Shown here: piece after piece, positions 14,401-21,700 of the stretch
How positions within the stretch are numbered: the stretch's first letter is position 1
How the letters are laid out: every line of letters starts with the position of its first letter
Source: Microglena sp. YARC
Lineage: Eukaryota > Chlorophyta > Chlorophyceae > Chlamydomonadales > Chlamydomonadaceae
DNA length: 64,000 nucleotides
Direction of reading: 5' to 3'
NCBI GenBank assembly: GCA_022414725.1
Contig: CM039464.1
Location: 36,939,037 to 37,003,036, forward strand
The notes under the pieces: generated by a model
Seen by the model: only the letters and a program-made list of their open reading frames with translations
The model's database searches: none
Told to the model about the DNA's origin: nothing
Position numbers and translations under genes: made by a program

Positions 14401-15415
14401 TCAGGAGGAAAAGGACCTGTGAGGAGCAACAACTGTCTATCAGGAGGGGTGGAGGACAGAGGAGGACGCGACGCAAGGCCCATTTCCTGGAAAACTTTGA
14501 CACCTGAGCATTGCACCGAGTGGTTCGATTTGCGACGCGTCACTCACACACAAAACTAGACAGACGAGACGCTCAAGGCTAGTTTTTTACTTGCTGAGCG
14601 ATGTATGCAAGTATGCCATCTACCACTACTCGATTCGAAGTGCACATGGTCAGTCCGTGGGGTTCATCACCCCAATCTAGACACTGATGGGGCTGATTAA
14701 GAGAGAGGTGCATCTCAGCCATTGCTTTGTTTTGCTTGGCATGGCCTGATTCCATATTTCATTACTGAGTGCTCCCTGGTGACGCTTCTTTCAATCCACA
14801 TCTACTCTAGTCAACGGGCACATTGTCAGTAAATGAGACTGATCACCCCAATCCAGACGCTGATGGGGCTGATTAAGAGAGGAACTTAACTCAGTCATTG
14901 CTTGTATTCACTTGGCTTGGCCTGATTCCATGTTTCCTTACTCTTCCCTGGTTTCTGAGGGGATCGCAAAAGAGGACTTCCGGTAGACGGTGAGCATCCC
15001 AGACTTGGCTGACAACCATGCCACAAACTTTTGAATTTAAATTTGATGTTTCTTTACCTGGAATTTGAACACTTAAGCTATAGGATCCAAATGTCATCAT
15101 CAACAAATTAGTATCTTCTACTGTGCTGCTAGCATACCCATAATGGGTCATGACCTTGCTGGTTCAGACCTTAATGACCACAGCCAGCTTGCTCAGCACC
15201 TCCCATGTTATCTTACCTGGATTTTGAACTCCTAAGCTATAGGATCCGAACGTCTTGATCACCACATTAGCATCTTCGACCGTGCTGCTAGCATACCCAT
15301 AATGGGTCATAACCTTGGTGGTCCATTCCTTAATGACCACGGCCAGCTTGCCCAGCACCTCCTCGCGATATTGGGACTCTTCTAGAGTCTCGTAGAGGTT
15401 CATTTCCTCGAGGAA
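1..15415 (-). CDS. PAP: Poly(A) polymerase, nuclear canonical type (partial, multi-exon)
   Basis: Adds poly(A) tails to mRNA 3' ends in the nucleus. Six complete exons run right to left: 15217-15415, 13012-13109, 11383-11448, 6233-6427, 4546-4692 and 1319-1537. Every phase matches, and together they give 308 uninterrupted codons. In order they show the N-terminal helix and [14 protein letters not shown] (two catalytic Asp), [22 protein letters not shown] (third catalytic Asp), [34 protein letters not shown] and [18 protein letters not shown]. This is the usual motif order of plant and animal PAPs. The first exon is not identified. The gene continues past the left edge, where only partial copies of the next exon ([13 protein letters not shown]) are seen. 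Introns are unusually rich in partial exon copies. Family assignment is firm; expression and activity are not shown by sequence. Confidence 0.93.
65..830 (-). repeat. Four 5'-part copies of the next PAP exon (exon G)
   Basis: Near 73-141, 360-435, 560-635 and 735-815 the minus strand repeats an acceptor (TGCCTTTGCAG) followed by [20 protein letters not shown] in the leftmost copy and decayed versions in the others. This corresponds to the segment after the TPAYP domain in plant PAPs. None has a donor, so the intact exon should lie just beyond the left edge. G/T-rich minisatellites separate the copies. Confidence 0.8.
965..1235 (-). repeat. Two 3'-part copies of PAP exon F
   Basis: At about 965-1045 and 1135-1230 the end of exon F is repeated with its donor and following intron. 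They read [19 protein letters not shown] and [19 protein letters not shown]. The centre of the exon (TPAYP) is missing in both. Confidence 0.92.
1319..1537 (-). CDS. PAP: Poly(A) polymerase exon F (central domain)
   Basis: 219 nt, 73 codons, phase 0. Acceptor is CATGCTTGCAG and donor AAG|GTGACC. It encodes [45 protein letters not shown] and [20 protein letters not shown]. The MPIxTPAYPxMNSxxNVS block is diagnostic for eukaryotic poly(A) polymerase. Confidence 0.95.
1610..1965 (-). repeat. Four 5'-part copies of PAP exon F acceptor
   Basis: The acceptor (CACATGCTCGCAG) and about 20 nt of exon F recur near 1617-1645, 1712-1745, 1812-1845 and 1928-1960, separated by GGTTGGGTTGGTATGGGC units of about 95-115 bp. 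Confidence 0.85.
2450..4435 (-). repeat. About a dozen 3'-part copies of PAP exon E
   Basis: Repeats of the end of exon E ([16 protein letters not shown] and variants) with its donor recur near 2460, 2570-2640, 2870-2925, 3005-3080, 3170-3235, 3325-3390, 3480-3540, 3665-3715, 3845-3900, 4025-4080, 4208-4262 and 4383-4430. Two subarrays are clear: about 158 bp period at 2870-3540 and about 182 bp at 3665-4262. The donor varies between GC and GT among copies. Confidence 0.92.
4546..4692 (-). CDS. PAP: Poly(A) polymerase exon E
   Basis: 147 nt, 49 codons, phase 0. Acceptor is CCATACATTCAG. It encodes [20 protein letters not shown], then [20 protein letters not shown] and MLLQRFFK. The donor that keeps the frame is AAG|GCAGGT, so this intron would be GC-AG. 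It joins exon F as [12 protein letters not shown], where relatives have a tryptophan-rich linker. It is the only copy that has both halves. Confidence 0.92.
4795..5045 (-). repeat. Two 5'-part copies of PAP exon E
   Basis: Copies at about 4795-4873 and 4957-5040 repeat the acceptor and [20 protein letters not shown], then break after NWAIL and NWN respectively into CTCACCC-rich intron. Period is about 170 bp. Confidence 0.92.
5240..6120 (-). repeat. Six 3'-part copies of PAP exon D
   Basis: Near 5245-5290, 5375-5420, 5530-5580, 5660-5745, 5855-5945 and 6030-6125 the sequence repeats the end of exon D ([12 protein letters not shown]) and its donor GTGTGTTTGTCTGGGTGG. None holds the catalytic part. 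Spacer DNA is CCACCCACCC-rich on the plus strand. Confidence 0.9.
6233..6427 (-). CDS. PAP: Poly(A) polymerase exon D (third catalytic Asp)
   Basis: 195 nt, 65 codons, phase 0 at both ends. Acceptor is CATCCCATTGCAG and donor AAG|GTGTGT. It encodes [13 protein letters not shown] (Asp of LD is the third catalytic carboxylate), then [28 protein letters not shown] and FRMTLK. The block order matches the family exactly. Partial copies sit on both sides. Confidence 0.95.
6490..7600 (-). repeat. Seven 5'-part copies of PAP exon D
   Basis: Near 6495-6575, 6640-6725, 6805-6890, 6945-7035, 7095-7170, 7315-7375 and 7510-7595 the sequence repeats the acceptor and the first 80-90 nt of exon D ([19 protein letters not shown] and variants). 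Each then breaks into C-rich intron DNA. Several keep the third-Asp motif but all lose the rest of the exon. The period is about 150 bp nearest the exon. Confidence 0.92.
7840..8170. repeat. Two-copy ~150-bp tandem duplication
   Basis: The block GGGGGTCATAGAATTTCAAG with its flanks is repeated (about 7920-8000 and 8083-8160). AT-rich intron DNA with no recognised gene. Confidence 0.7.
8215..8725. repeat. Large microsatellite inverted repeat
   Basis: CACACACTCATACACACTCC-type units run to about 8404, then the strand flips to GTGTGAGTGTATGTATCAGT units up to about 8720. The two arms are reverse complements and could form a long hairpin. Confidence 0.85.
8821..9035. mobile_element. hAT-type MITE, family 1, copy 1
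   Basis: 215-bp element with termini CAGTGTTTC and AAACACTG, and perfect 8-bp target duplications TATAACAA at 8813-8820 and 9036-9043. The 8-bp duplication and CAG-type ends point to hAT mobilisation. It has no transposase. It is in the opposite orientation to copy 3. Confidence 0.88.
9070..9393 (-). mobile_element. hAT-type MITE, family 2, split by a SINE
   Basis: Ends are CAAGGTACTTCC and GGAAGCACCCTG, with 8-bp duplications ATATCAGC at 9062-9069 and 9394-9401. The body is a GCGC-rich palindromic sequence. A SINE is inserted at 9258-9372, with its own 14-bp duplication inside the MITE. Confidence 0.88.
9258..9372 (+). mobile_element. 5'-truncated tRNA-derived SINE, subfamily A
   Basis: Carries the SINE body and the GCGTTATCATTA tail but not the tRNA head. 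Target duplications TTGATCAATGGAAG (9244-9257) and TTGGTCAATGGAAG (9373-9386) match at 13 of 14 positions, showing retrotransposition with 5' truncation. Confidence 0.88.
9863..9960. repeat. Dispersed repeat (GGTTGACCCCAG...CACGCCTCG)
   Basis: The same block occurs at 25485-25560 and, in part, at 26183-26240: AAGCAAACGGGCTGG, a C-rich stretch, then CTCACGCCTCGTAATAAGG. Probably the end of a retroelement; the class is not determined. Confidence 0.6.
10096..10327. mobile_element. hAT-type MITE, family 1, copy 2
   Basis: 232 bp, ends CAGTGTTTC and AAACACTG. Flanked by CACAATTC (10088-10095) and CACAAGTC (10328-10335), a 7/8 match. Same orientation as copy 1. Confidence 0.87.
10490..10850. repeat. 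Two-copy ~177-bp tandem duplication
   Basis: AGGTCAGTCTCACTGACAGT, GTAAGCCCGTAACCTAA and TACATCTCTCCCTCT recur in the same order at 10515-10675 and 10690-10850. Intron DNA with no gene seen. Confidence 0.85.
10860..11310 (-). repeat. Four 3'-part copies of PAP exon C
   Basis: Copies near 11250-11310, 11118-11180, 10980-11035 and 10865-10915 repeat the [12 protein letters not shown] end and its donor, with increasing divergence away from exon C. Unit length is about 125 bp. Each unit carries intron DNA with a poly-G run and TTTCTAGAAA. Confidence 0.85.
11383..11448 (-). CDS. PAP: Poly(A) polymerase exon C
   Basis: 66 nt, 22 codons, phase 0 at both ends. Acceptor is CAACCCAACTGCAG and donor AAG|GTACGC. 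It reads [20 protein letters not shown] then IK, matching the short PAP segment with a conserved Val-Pro-x-x-K that precedes the third catalytic Asp. It joins exon D directly as [12 protein letters not shown]. Confidence 0.9.
12290..12500 (+). repeat. Dispersed repeat, CTATGCAGC...GGGGGCTCCGCC family
   Basis: Related copies lie at 33895-34105 (plus) and 36990-37275 (minus), with fragments near 23150-23225, 41560-41590 and 62640-62760. Shared blocks are GCGACGC, GGCGGAGAGTG, GACGTGTC and a GGGGGCTTCGCC end. Probably a non-autonomous DNA element; no clear terminal repeats were defined. Confidence 0.6.
12850..12960 (-). repeat. 3'-part copy of PAP exon B
   Basis: Reads [14 protein letters not shown] then HCLQNIL on the minus strand, so it repeats the second half of exon B. 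It lacks the GADIDT end. Just to its left is a short run of TTTAGGG/TTTTAGGG units (about 12815-12855). Confidence 0.85.
13012..13109 (-). CDS. PAP: Poly(A) polymerase exon B (catalytic DxD)
   Basis: 98 nt between acceptor CCTCCCCTCAG and donor ACG|GTACGA. With the last base of exon A it reads [20 protein letters not shown] and then [13 protein letters not shown]. The two Asp of DID are metal-binding catalytic residues in this family. It is the only one of five related copies that has acceptor, full body and donor together. Confidence 0.92.
13213..13315. repeat. (AATAC)n microsatellite
   Basis: About 20 pentanucleotide units in the intron upstream of PAP exon B. Confidence 0.95.
13325..13860 (-). 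repeat. Three 5'-part copies of PAP exon B
   Basis: Copies at about 13340-13390, 13545-13595 and 13800-13850 each hold a C-rich tract, the acceptor position and the start of exon B (GADIDTMLL in the nearest). The nearest keeps CTCAG. In the next the acceptor is CTCTG, and in the farthest CTCATG, so splice function decays with distance. G-rich and AATAC-type microsatellites fill the spacers. Confidence 0.85.
14040..14440. repeat. GAGGAGGTCAGGA minisatellite in PAP intron
   Basis: Several imperfect copies of a block with TGTCTATGAGGAGGTCAGGA, separated by ATAATAC-type simple sequence. Confidence 0.75.
14640..14955. repeat. Two-copy ~175-bp tandem duplication
   Basis: CCCCAATC.AGACGCTGATGG, CTGATTAAGAGAG and GGCCTGATTCCAT recur in the same order at about 14670-14760 and 14850-14940. 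Confidence 0.8.
14985..15175 (-). pseudogene. Decayed 3'-part copy of PAP exon A
   Basis: Repeats the second half of exon A together with its donor (ACCTGGAATTTGAAC on the plus strand). It reads [16 protein letters not shown] and [12 protein letters not shown], but an in-frame TGA follows VIKV, so it cannot replace the intact exon. It lies on the donor side of the exon, as such copies do elsewhere in this gene. Confidence 0.85.
15217..15415 (-). CDS. PAP: Poly(A) polymerase exon A (N-terminal helix, GS motif)
   Basis: 199 nt, 66 codons plus one base. The acceptor is CCAACTTTCTGCAG and the donor CAG|GTAAGA, both canonical. It encodes [14 protein letters not shown], then [15 protein letters not shown] and [12 protein letters not shown]. 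The FGSY part is the nucleotidyl-transferase GS motif that binds the ATP phosphates. The last base G joins GT of exon B to give the Gly before ADIDT. The start codon must lie in an exon upstream that I could not identify. Confidence 0.92.
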
Positions 15416-15554
15416 CTGCAGAAAGTTGGGCGCAGCGTAAATATGGTTGGGTTGGTTGGGGCAACACAATACTACCACCCCTGGTTGGGTTGGTTGGGGC
15501 AACACAATACTACCACCCCTGGTTGAGTTGGTTGAGGCAACACAAAACTACCAC

Positions 15555-15605
15555 CCCTTCTAGAGTCTCGTAGAGGTACATTTCCTCGAGGAACTGCAGA
15601 AAGTT
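15555..15605 (-). repeat. 5'-part copy of PAP exon A
   Basis: Repeats the acceptor CTTTCTGCAG and the first roughly 35 nt of exon A (FLEEMYLYETLE), then stops abruptly. The flanking GGTTGGGTTGGTTGGGGC unit is tandemly repeated between it and the intact exon at 15440-15540. Confidence 0.85.
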
Positions 15606-15952
15606 GGGTGCAGCGGGAATATGGTTGGGTTGGTTAGGGCAACACAATACTCCCACCCCCTTTGCTGTAGTTCACGTTGTCAAGGTGAGTCCAACATACA
15701 CCCCTAATTAGGGGGGACTTCGTGATGACCCCTTTTATTGGGCTGGAAAGGGTGCATGATGTTTGTGAGGGGTGCTGCGGAGGTGGAGAAAAGGGTGCAA
15801 AAGATCCCTCAAAATGGCAGTGATACTCGGGGGGGGGGGGGGGGGGGCAGAAATGGTACTGTTGTAGTGGGTGGGGTGGGTGGGGTGGGGGCAGGGTAGG
15901 GTAGGGGGGGGGGGGGGGGAGGGAGTGGAGGGGTGGAGGGTATAAGGGTGGA

Positions 15953-15985
<33 letters not shown>

Positions 15986-16146
15986 CAGCAGCAGCAGGAA
16001 CTTGAGAAGCAGTGGAATCACCCGCATTTAAGCGGATTCGCAGGAAAGGTGGGGGGAGCAAAGTCATATATGATATCTATATGTGAACTCTTGTTGTGCA
16101 TGGTGGTGGTGGAACAACATTTTGCAAGGAATGGTCCGTGCCCACG

Positions 16147-16458
16147 TTATAAAGACGGTACAGCAAGGAGGTACCCTGTGTCAAATTCTTGTTCCATGTT
16201 ATCTCCTGCACGGTTTGCATGTGCTTGGAGAATGATGCTGGGCATGGCAGGTATGTTGGTCCGGCACCGTGGGCACGATGCAGGCAAATGAGCATCAAGG
16301 CTTTCCTTTTCGGGATACCCCAGAGATATGACCTGGTACCCGCAGTCACACATACCACAATGCAGATGTGCTCTTTCTGGTGACTGGTTCTGATGGCAAC
16401 CATGCATCTCATGCCCACACCCATTGTAGTTGGCTCTCAGGACAATACCCTCTGGCAA
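16147..16458 (-). CDS. Hypothetical Cys/His-rich ORF, zinc-ribbon-like
   Basis: 103 codons, not recognised. It contains CGHEMHGC, HLHCGMCDCGYQ and, 20-odd residues later, CPRCRT. The spacing of these Cys and His pairs resembles a zinc ribbon, which is the only reason to keep it. The opposite strand is also open over part of this stretch, so this may be chance. It lies between the PAP 5' end and RRN3. It could be an exon of an upstream gene or a transposon relic. Confidence 0.25.
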   Translation of the reverse strand: MPEGIVLRANYNGCGHEMHGCHQNQSPERAHLHCGMCDCGYQVISLGYPEKESLDAHLPASCPRCRTNIPAMPSIILQAHANRAGDNMEQEFDTGYLLAVPSL

Positions 16459-16615
16459 ACATATGCACTTGTAACGATTCTACAGTTTGCGGTCTGAGTG
16501 TTGACTTCCAAGGTCAACACCCATGTCATATACGGCTGTCATATACGACATTAGAGAGGCTGATCAGGTGATATCTGCAGAGCGCATATGCTGAGTGTGT
16601 AAGTTTATTTTCATA

Positions 16616-17088
16616 GGTTCCTCAAGATGCCGAAGGCTTGGCAAAAGAAGCTTAAATTGTCTCATGGTGGGAGCAGGGGAGCACTGGTAGCAACATTTCA
16701 ACCTTCAGGTGTTAATGACCCCCTAGATGAGCAGCTTAATTACCTTTCTGAGATTGTTGTTCAGCTTTCTATCGATCTGAGCTGGTCCTGCTTCACTGAG
16801 ATAAGCGGTGGCCATCTTGTGGATACGCCCCAGCACTTATCTGTGCCACAAGCGAGGACTCTTTGGCCCAGTCGACTCGCTGCGGTGGCTAGTCTAGTGA
16901 ACAGCAGAGTCAGAGAACGGATACGAGGTTTGGTTGCACAGACGTTACGGTCTGAAATTCCTGCAGGTCAGCTCATCGCGATTTCATGGGCCGAGCTAGT
17001 TTCAGAAACAATTCATGCCATTAAGACTAAAGAAGGATTAGGACCGTGCAGAAAGATCGCTGAATTGAGGACAACTAGCTGCGGATGA
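16616..17088 (+). CDS. Hypothetical protein exon, function unknown
   Basis: An open frame of 153 codons from ATG 16627 (MPKAWQKKLKLSHGG), preceded by a plausible acceptor (GTTTATTTTCATAG at 16615). The composition is protein-like, with helical segments such as LWPSRLAAVASLVNSRVRER, and not low-complexity like the flanks. I recognise no family. It could be the last exon of a plus-strand gene or part of an old mobile element. It ends 735 bp before RRN3 on the same strand. Confidence 0.4.
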
Positions 17089-17823
17089 GCTGCCAGGCTG
17101 AACCTTCCGAGCAAGAGCTACAAATATATATTTTACTACAAATGGGGGCGGGGAAGGATAAAAGCTGAAGAGGGGAAGCTTGGAGAAGCAGATTATAGCG
17201 ATCAAAGGTCGTGTGTCGTGGCCTCAGAAGTCGCTGATCTAGGCACCGGTATATCCGGGTCCAGGCCTGAGGGAGGGGGGCGGGTATGGCCAACTGGCCG
17301 CAGCCCACAGGCCCACAGGCGCCCACAGGGTGCAGGGCGGTAGGGCGCAACACCAGACGCCATACTGCAGGGTGCTGTCAGGTGCTGTTGTAGTTGGTCT
17401 GGACGTTTATCATGGAAGTCCGAGGTCATGGGACTGTTGTCACCAGACTTGCCACCAGACTAGAGGCTGTCCGGGATAAGTCCGAGAGGGGCAATATTTT
17501 CGTTCTTTACATTTCCAGCCTGGCCGATGTTGACCCTAGTCCCTAGACAAGCCCTCTGCCCATAACAAAACGCACTGCGAGCCGCTGCAGTACTTCCCGT
17601 TCGTTTCCTTCAGTCCAGCCACCTGTTGTTTACTTTCCTTAAGACATTTGCTCGCAACTCCCGCTCTTGGTATCCTACCTGTCCTGCGGTTAATCTAAAC
17701 ACCGTTGGTCCTATGGCATAACAGATTTAAACTTAAGCCACGCCGCCTCGCGTCCATAGCGTCTATTCTTTTCTTGTCCACGGAGAGAATTGCGACGTTA
17801 ATTGAGAAGCTCTAGCGACGACG
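17089..17823. other. Upstream region of RRN3
   Basis: No coding region is recognised. The sequence is non-repetitive and of ordinary composition, unlike the flanks, so it probably holds the promoter and 5' UTR of RRN3. No TATA box could be assigned with confidence. Confidence 0.4.
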
Positions 17824-20247
17824 ATGGGCAGCAGCACTAACGGAAATAGGGAGGCAGCGCTTAAGCTGCGACAATACACATACCGTGCACTCACATGCAA
17901 GGGAACTGACAACACCGCCTACAACGATTTCCTGAGGGAATTTCGTAGCCTTCGCAAGCGGAACGAGAAAGAGCATGATGAGGCCACAGAATTGATGCTG
18001 ACAAATCTCATCCTGGCGTTGCTCGACTGCGTTTCCGTTGTCAAGGAGCGAAAGCATGACAAAATGGTCAGCGAAGTTCTAGGGATCCAATTATGGCGCG
18101 TGGGCAATAATGTCCAAAATGCGGTTGTGGAGTTGGTCACTAGCTTGGTGGTGGCTAATGCCGCTTTCACTCACACCTGCCTGCAAATGCTCATCTTCAG
18201 CTTCCTGCCTCCCCCTGGCTCGCATGCTAATGGTGGTGATAATGAGGGCAATGGCACGTGGGAGCAAACGCATGAGGCGGTAGCGGCGCATGCTGTGGTC
18301 CTTGGAGCTATGCAGAAGGTTCTTGCGTTGGTTCCAACAGCCCCCACTCGCCTTCTACCCCTTATCGTCCAGCACCTGCCCTACAAGCTTCGAGACAGGG
18401 ATACGCAGTGCTTGTACTTGAGGGCCGTTTTCAGCATTGCTGAGGCCAAGTCGGGCGCTGCCATCCGAGATGGGCTGCTCACAGCTGCCGTCGAACACTT
18501 GCTCAGCTTAGATGTTGAGATCCGATGGGAAGACATTGTTGATGTTCCAACAGGTGAAGAAGAGGAGGGAGAAACAGAGTCTGAGGATGATCAGGACATG
18601 TTCGAACTGGAGGGAATGAACGAAGCTGACTTCAACTGCACACCAGAGGAGCTTGAACAGAGAGCATTAGAAAAGCGACTGAAGGAAGAGGAAAAACAGC
18701 AGGGGGGCCGAGGAGGCTTTGAGGGAGCCAAGCCAGAGGAGGAGGCTGAAGCATCTACTTCCGGACGTCCCCCTGTGGACCGAGCTGCTAACAAGCTTGA
18801 CTCAATGATGGAGCTGACGTTCCAACACTTGGCACATCGATGCCAGGTGTCAGAACATCACATGCAGCTGTGGGATGTGCTGTTGGGGATCTTCGAACGG
18901 AGCATTCTGAACACTCATCGGTCCAAATTCACCCAGTTCTTGATCTTCTTCGTCTGCATGCAGCATCCCAAGAGCTACAGTCGTGCTTTCATCGACTTCC
19001 TGATAACACGTTTACAGGATGCACGCCATCCCATGATCACCCGCTCAGCATGTGCTGCCTACCTGGCCAGCTTCCTCGCACGCGCAGCTTTCATCCCTGA
19101 AACCCTCGTTGTTCAAGCTCTTTCACGCCTCACTGACTTTTGCCAAGAGTATGCTCGGAGTGTAGGGGCTTCCGATGGAGCGAAATCACCCTCCTATGCC
19201 AGCATTGCCCGTCAGGGAGGCGGCCAGAGCAACCCCGTATCCACAACGCAACACCAGGTGTTCTATGCTTCTGTACAAGCAATCCTCTACGTGTTGTGCT
19301 ACCATCTGGAGCCCCTGATGGGCGTAGACCCCCATGCGGCAGCTAAATCAAATACACCAGCGGGTCCCAAAGAGATATTGCAAGCTAAGACAGTTGCAAG
19401 CCTAGTAAGGGACCGGATTTCACCCTTGCTGGCTCACCCTCGCATGGCCCCCCTCAACGTTTGTTTGCCAAGTGTGGTGACAGAGTTCAAGCATCAAGCA
19501 TCGACACTAGGGCTGCTGGACCTCTCCACCCTGGTTCCCTCGGATGATCTCTTGCGGCGCAGCCAAAGGCCTCTGGAGATGTTTTTCCCCTTTGATCCGT
19601 ACCTGCTGCAGCGCTCCTCTCGCTTCTTGGCCCTCCCTGAATCGTATGTGCACTGGAGGCACGGGCACAGAGTGCCGGTGCAGGCAGAAGAGGAGGGCAG
19701 CGATGAGTCTGGGGATGAGGGAGAAGAAGATAGTGACAATGTAGATGAATTGGATGACGAGCTGGAGGGTCTCTCTCTGGAGGGGAGCGATGATTCAGAT
19801 GGGTCATCCAGCAACTCAGAGAGTGAAAGCGGTGACCGAATGGGCACTGGACTAGTCCCTAAGGATGGTGTGCTCACCCAGCCAGGAATGGGAGCGGCTG
19901 GCTTGGCCGCTAGGCGGCTGAATCCTTACCGAGGTGGCTTACCCCCCCGCCATGCATCCCCCGCCATGCTCATGAGGAATGGCCGTGGCATTTACTCCGG
20001 CAACAAGCACGGACGCTCAGTAGATGATGACGGGCGCTCCATGCTGCTCTCTGTGATGGGGGCCTCGTACAGCCCCAACGCCAGCAGTACGGGGGATGTC
20101 ACACCCACAGGAACCTCCCCTGTACTTGTTGACTATGCCTATCCAGGATCCCTCTCTGGAAAGTCACCCATGAGTATGAGTGTCCGCACTTGTTCGCCCC
20201 CAAGTGGGATGCATGGGGTGTTCCTTGGTAACAAGCCCCGAAGCTAG
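17824..20247 (+). CDS. RRN3: RRN3/TIF-IA, RNA polymerase I transcription initiation factor
   Basis: 807 codons with no intron. RRN3 binds RNA polymerase I and couples it to promoter-bound factors so that rRNA genes are transcribed in the nucleolus. The HEAT-repeat-like body spans about residues 20-600. Family blocks include HPKSYSRAFIDFLITRLQDA (about 380), a run of helices around FYASVQAILYVLCYHLEPLM (about 480) and FFPFDPYLLQRSSRFL (about 586) followed by YVHWRHG. Two acidic stretches are seen, at about 240-270 and 622-668; acidic insertions are usual in RRN3. The Ser/Gly-rich tail (670-807) is probably disordered. The start ATG follows GACGACG and fits the usual N-terminal length. The gene differs from its neighbours in having no intron. 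Confidence 0.95.
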   Translation: MGSSTNGNREAALKLRQYTYRALTCKGTDNTAYNDFLREFRSLRKRNEKEHDEATELMLTNLILALLDCVSVVKERKHDKMVSEVLGIQLWRVGNNVQNAVVELVTSLVVANAAFTHTCLQMLIFSFLPPPGSHANGGDNEGNGTWEQTHEAVAAHAVVLGAMQKVLALVPTAPTRLLPLIVQHLPYKLRDRDTQCLYLRAVFSIAEAKSGAAIRDGLLTAAVEHLLSLDVEIRWEDIVDVPTGEEEEGETESEDDQDMFELEGMNEADFNCTPEELEQRALEKRLKEEEKQQGGRGGFEGAKPEEEAEASTSGRPPVDRAANKLDSMMELTFQHLAHRCQVSEHHMQLWDVLLGIFERSILNTHRSKFTQFLIFFVCMQHPKSYSRAFIDFLITRLQDARHPMITRSACAAYLASFLARAAFIPETLVVQALSRLTDFCQEYARSVGASDGAKSPSYASIARQGGGQSNPVSTTQHQVFYASVQAILYVLCYHLEPLMGVDPHAAAKSNTPAGPKEILQAKTVASLVRDRISPLLAHPRMAPLNVCLPSVVTEFKHQASTLGLLDLSTLVPSDDLLRRSQRPLEMFFPFDPYLLQRSSRFLALPESYVHWRHGHRVPVQAEEEGSDESGDEGEEDSDNVDELDDELEGLSLEGSDDSDGSSSNSESESGDRMGTGLVPKDGVLTQPGMGAAGLAARRLNPYRGGLPPRHASPAMLMRNGRGIYSGNKHGRSVDDDGRSMLLSVMGASYSPNASSTGDVTPTGTSPVLVDYAYPGSLSGKSPMSMSVRTCSPPSGMHGVFLGNKPRS

Positions 20248-20807
20248 GCTAGGCTAGCTAAGCCCAGTAGCTAAGCTAGGCCCCGTAGCTAAGCTAAGCC
20301 CCGTAGCTAGGCTAGGCTATCTAAGCCCCGTAGCTAAGCCCAGTAGATAAGCTAGGCCCTGTAGCTAAGCTAAGCCCCGTAGCTAGGCTAGGCTATCTAA
20401 GCCCCGTAGCTAAGCTAGGCTAAGCTAGGCCCCGTAGCTAAGCTAAGCCCCGTAGCTAGGCTAGGCTATCTAAGCCCCGTAGCTAAGCCCCGTACCTAGG
20501 CTAGGCTATCTAAGCCCCGTAGCTAGGCTAGGCTATCTAAGCCCCGTAGCTAAGCCCCGTAGCTAGGCTAGGCTATCTAAGCCCCGTAGCTAGGCTAGGC
20601 TATCTAAGCCCCGTAGCTAAGCCCAGTAGCTAGGCTAGGCTATCTAAGCCCCGTAGCTAGGCTAGGCTATCTAAGCCCCGTAGCTAAGCCCAGTAGCTAG
20701 GCTAGGCTATCTAAGCCCCGTAGCTAGGCTAGGCTATCTAAGCCCCGTCGCTAAGCTAGGCTAGGCTAGCTAACCGGCTGTTAGTTGGCAACAAGCCCCG
20801 CAGCTAG
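20248..20807 (+). repeat. Minisatellite seeded at the RRN3 stop codon
   Basis: About 27-bp units (CCCCGTAGCTAGGCTAGGCT plus ATCTAAG) and shorter variants begin at the stop codon itself. The array ends at 20781-20807 with a copy of the RRN3 C-terminal coding end (TTGGCAACAAGCCCCGCAGC then TAG), so a coding/3' UTR junction has been duplicated. It may serve as 3' UTR. Confidence 0.92.
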
Positions 20808-21011
20808 GCCTCACTCAATCTAGATATAGGTAGGGACCGGCACATCATGTGATGTTGACCATAGGCGTGTATGATATCATACAAATTGCATCAAATGATA
20901 TTGTATGTAAATGGTAACTTATGCCTAGTCAGACTGCTGGCTTCATATGATATCATATGATGACATGATATCATATTGCTGTTCCCTACGTAAAGGCGGA
21001 GGAAAATCATA
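20808..21011. other. AT-rich spacer with ATGATATCAT palindromes
   Basis: Repeated ATGATATCAT and related palindromes at 20865-20975. No gene or RNA is recognised. Confidence 0.5.
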
Positions 21012-21223
21012 GCTTTTCTTTTATGCTACAACCAGCACCTCCGAGGCAGCTCCCTGAGCCAGCCACTGGGCTAAACACCAAGATGAAATCAGTTCCGGAC
21101 AGCTTGTGCCAGCTTGTGCCAGATTGTGCCAGATTCAAGGTGCACTAGGTTGTGTCAGGTTTGGCAGAATAGTTAGTGAGAGGAGCTACCTAGCAGCTTC
21201 TATAGGGAGCTGAAAAGAAAAGC
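21012..21223. mobile_element. TA-flanked MITE, copy 1 (Tc1/mariner-like)
   Basis: 212-bp element with imperfect inverted ends GCTTTTCTTTT and AAAAGAAAAGC, flanked by TA on each side. It contains the shared block GGCAGCTCCCTGAGCCAGCC. The TA duplication fits Tc1/mariner (Stowaway-like) elements. Related sequence occurs at 21548-21700, 22392-22572 and 26590-26745. Confidence 0.72.
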
Positions 21224-21547
21224 TACGAGAAAAGTGAAAATGAAAATGAAAATTGTTACGCCTTGCCACAGGGTGGGAAGTTGAGAGAACCTTCCCATTG
21301 GCTTGCACTGGGGAATTTTTAGTGTGGGTTTTGTTTTCGCAGACAGCTACTACGCCTGAGCTCGGACTACCGTCCGACAGCATGGAGGAAAGTTCTCAGC
21401 CTCTTTTAAGGCAGCAGGTCGGAAATCATGAACACCATTATAGACAGGACTACTACTTGCAAACGTAGTTTTAATTGCCGAAAAGGGCGGGCAGCCTGGA
21501 CGTGCTGGAGCCTTGTAACCAAGTACAAGTTTAGATTAGATTAGCTT

Positions 21548-21700
21548 TTCAGCTGCAAGCAGCAGCTTCTAGGCAGCTCCCTGAGCCAGCCAATGGGCTA
21601 AGCCCCAAGATTTCGACAGAACTGGATAGCTGATTATGGCAGGATAGGCTGCAAGCAGCAGCTTCTAGGCAGCTCCCTGAGCCAGCCAATGGGATTTCGA
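21548..21700. mobile_element. Partial, internally duplicated copies of the TA-flanked MITE
   Basis: The block CTGCAAGCAGCAGCTTCTAG, then GGCAGCTCCCTGAGCCAGCC, occurs twice about 105 bp apart. The right end of a full element is not seen. Confidence 0.6.
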
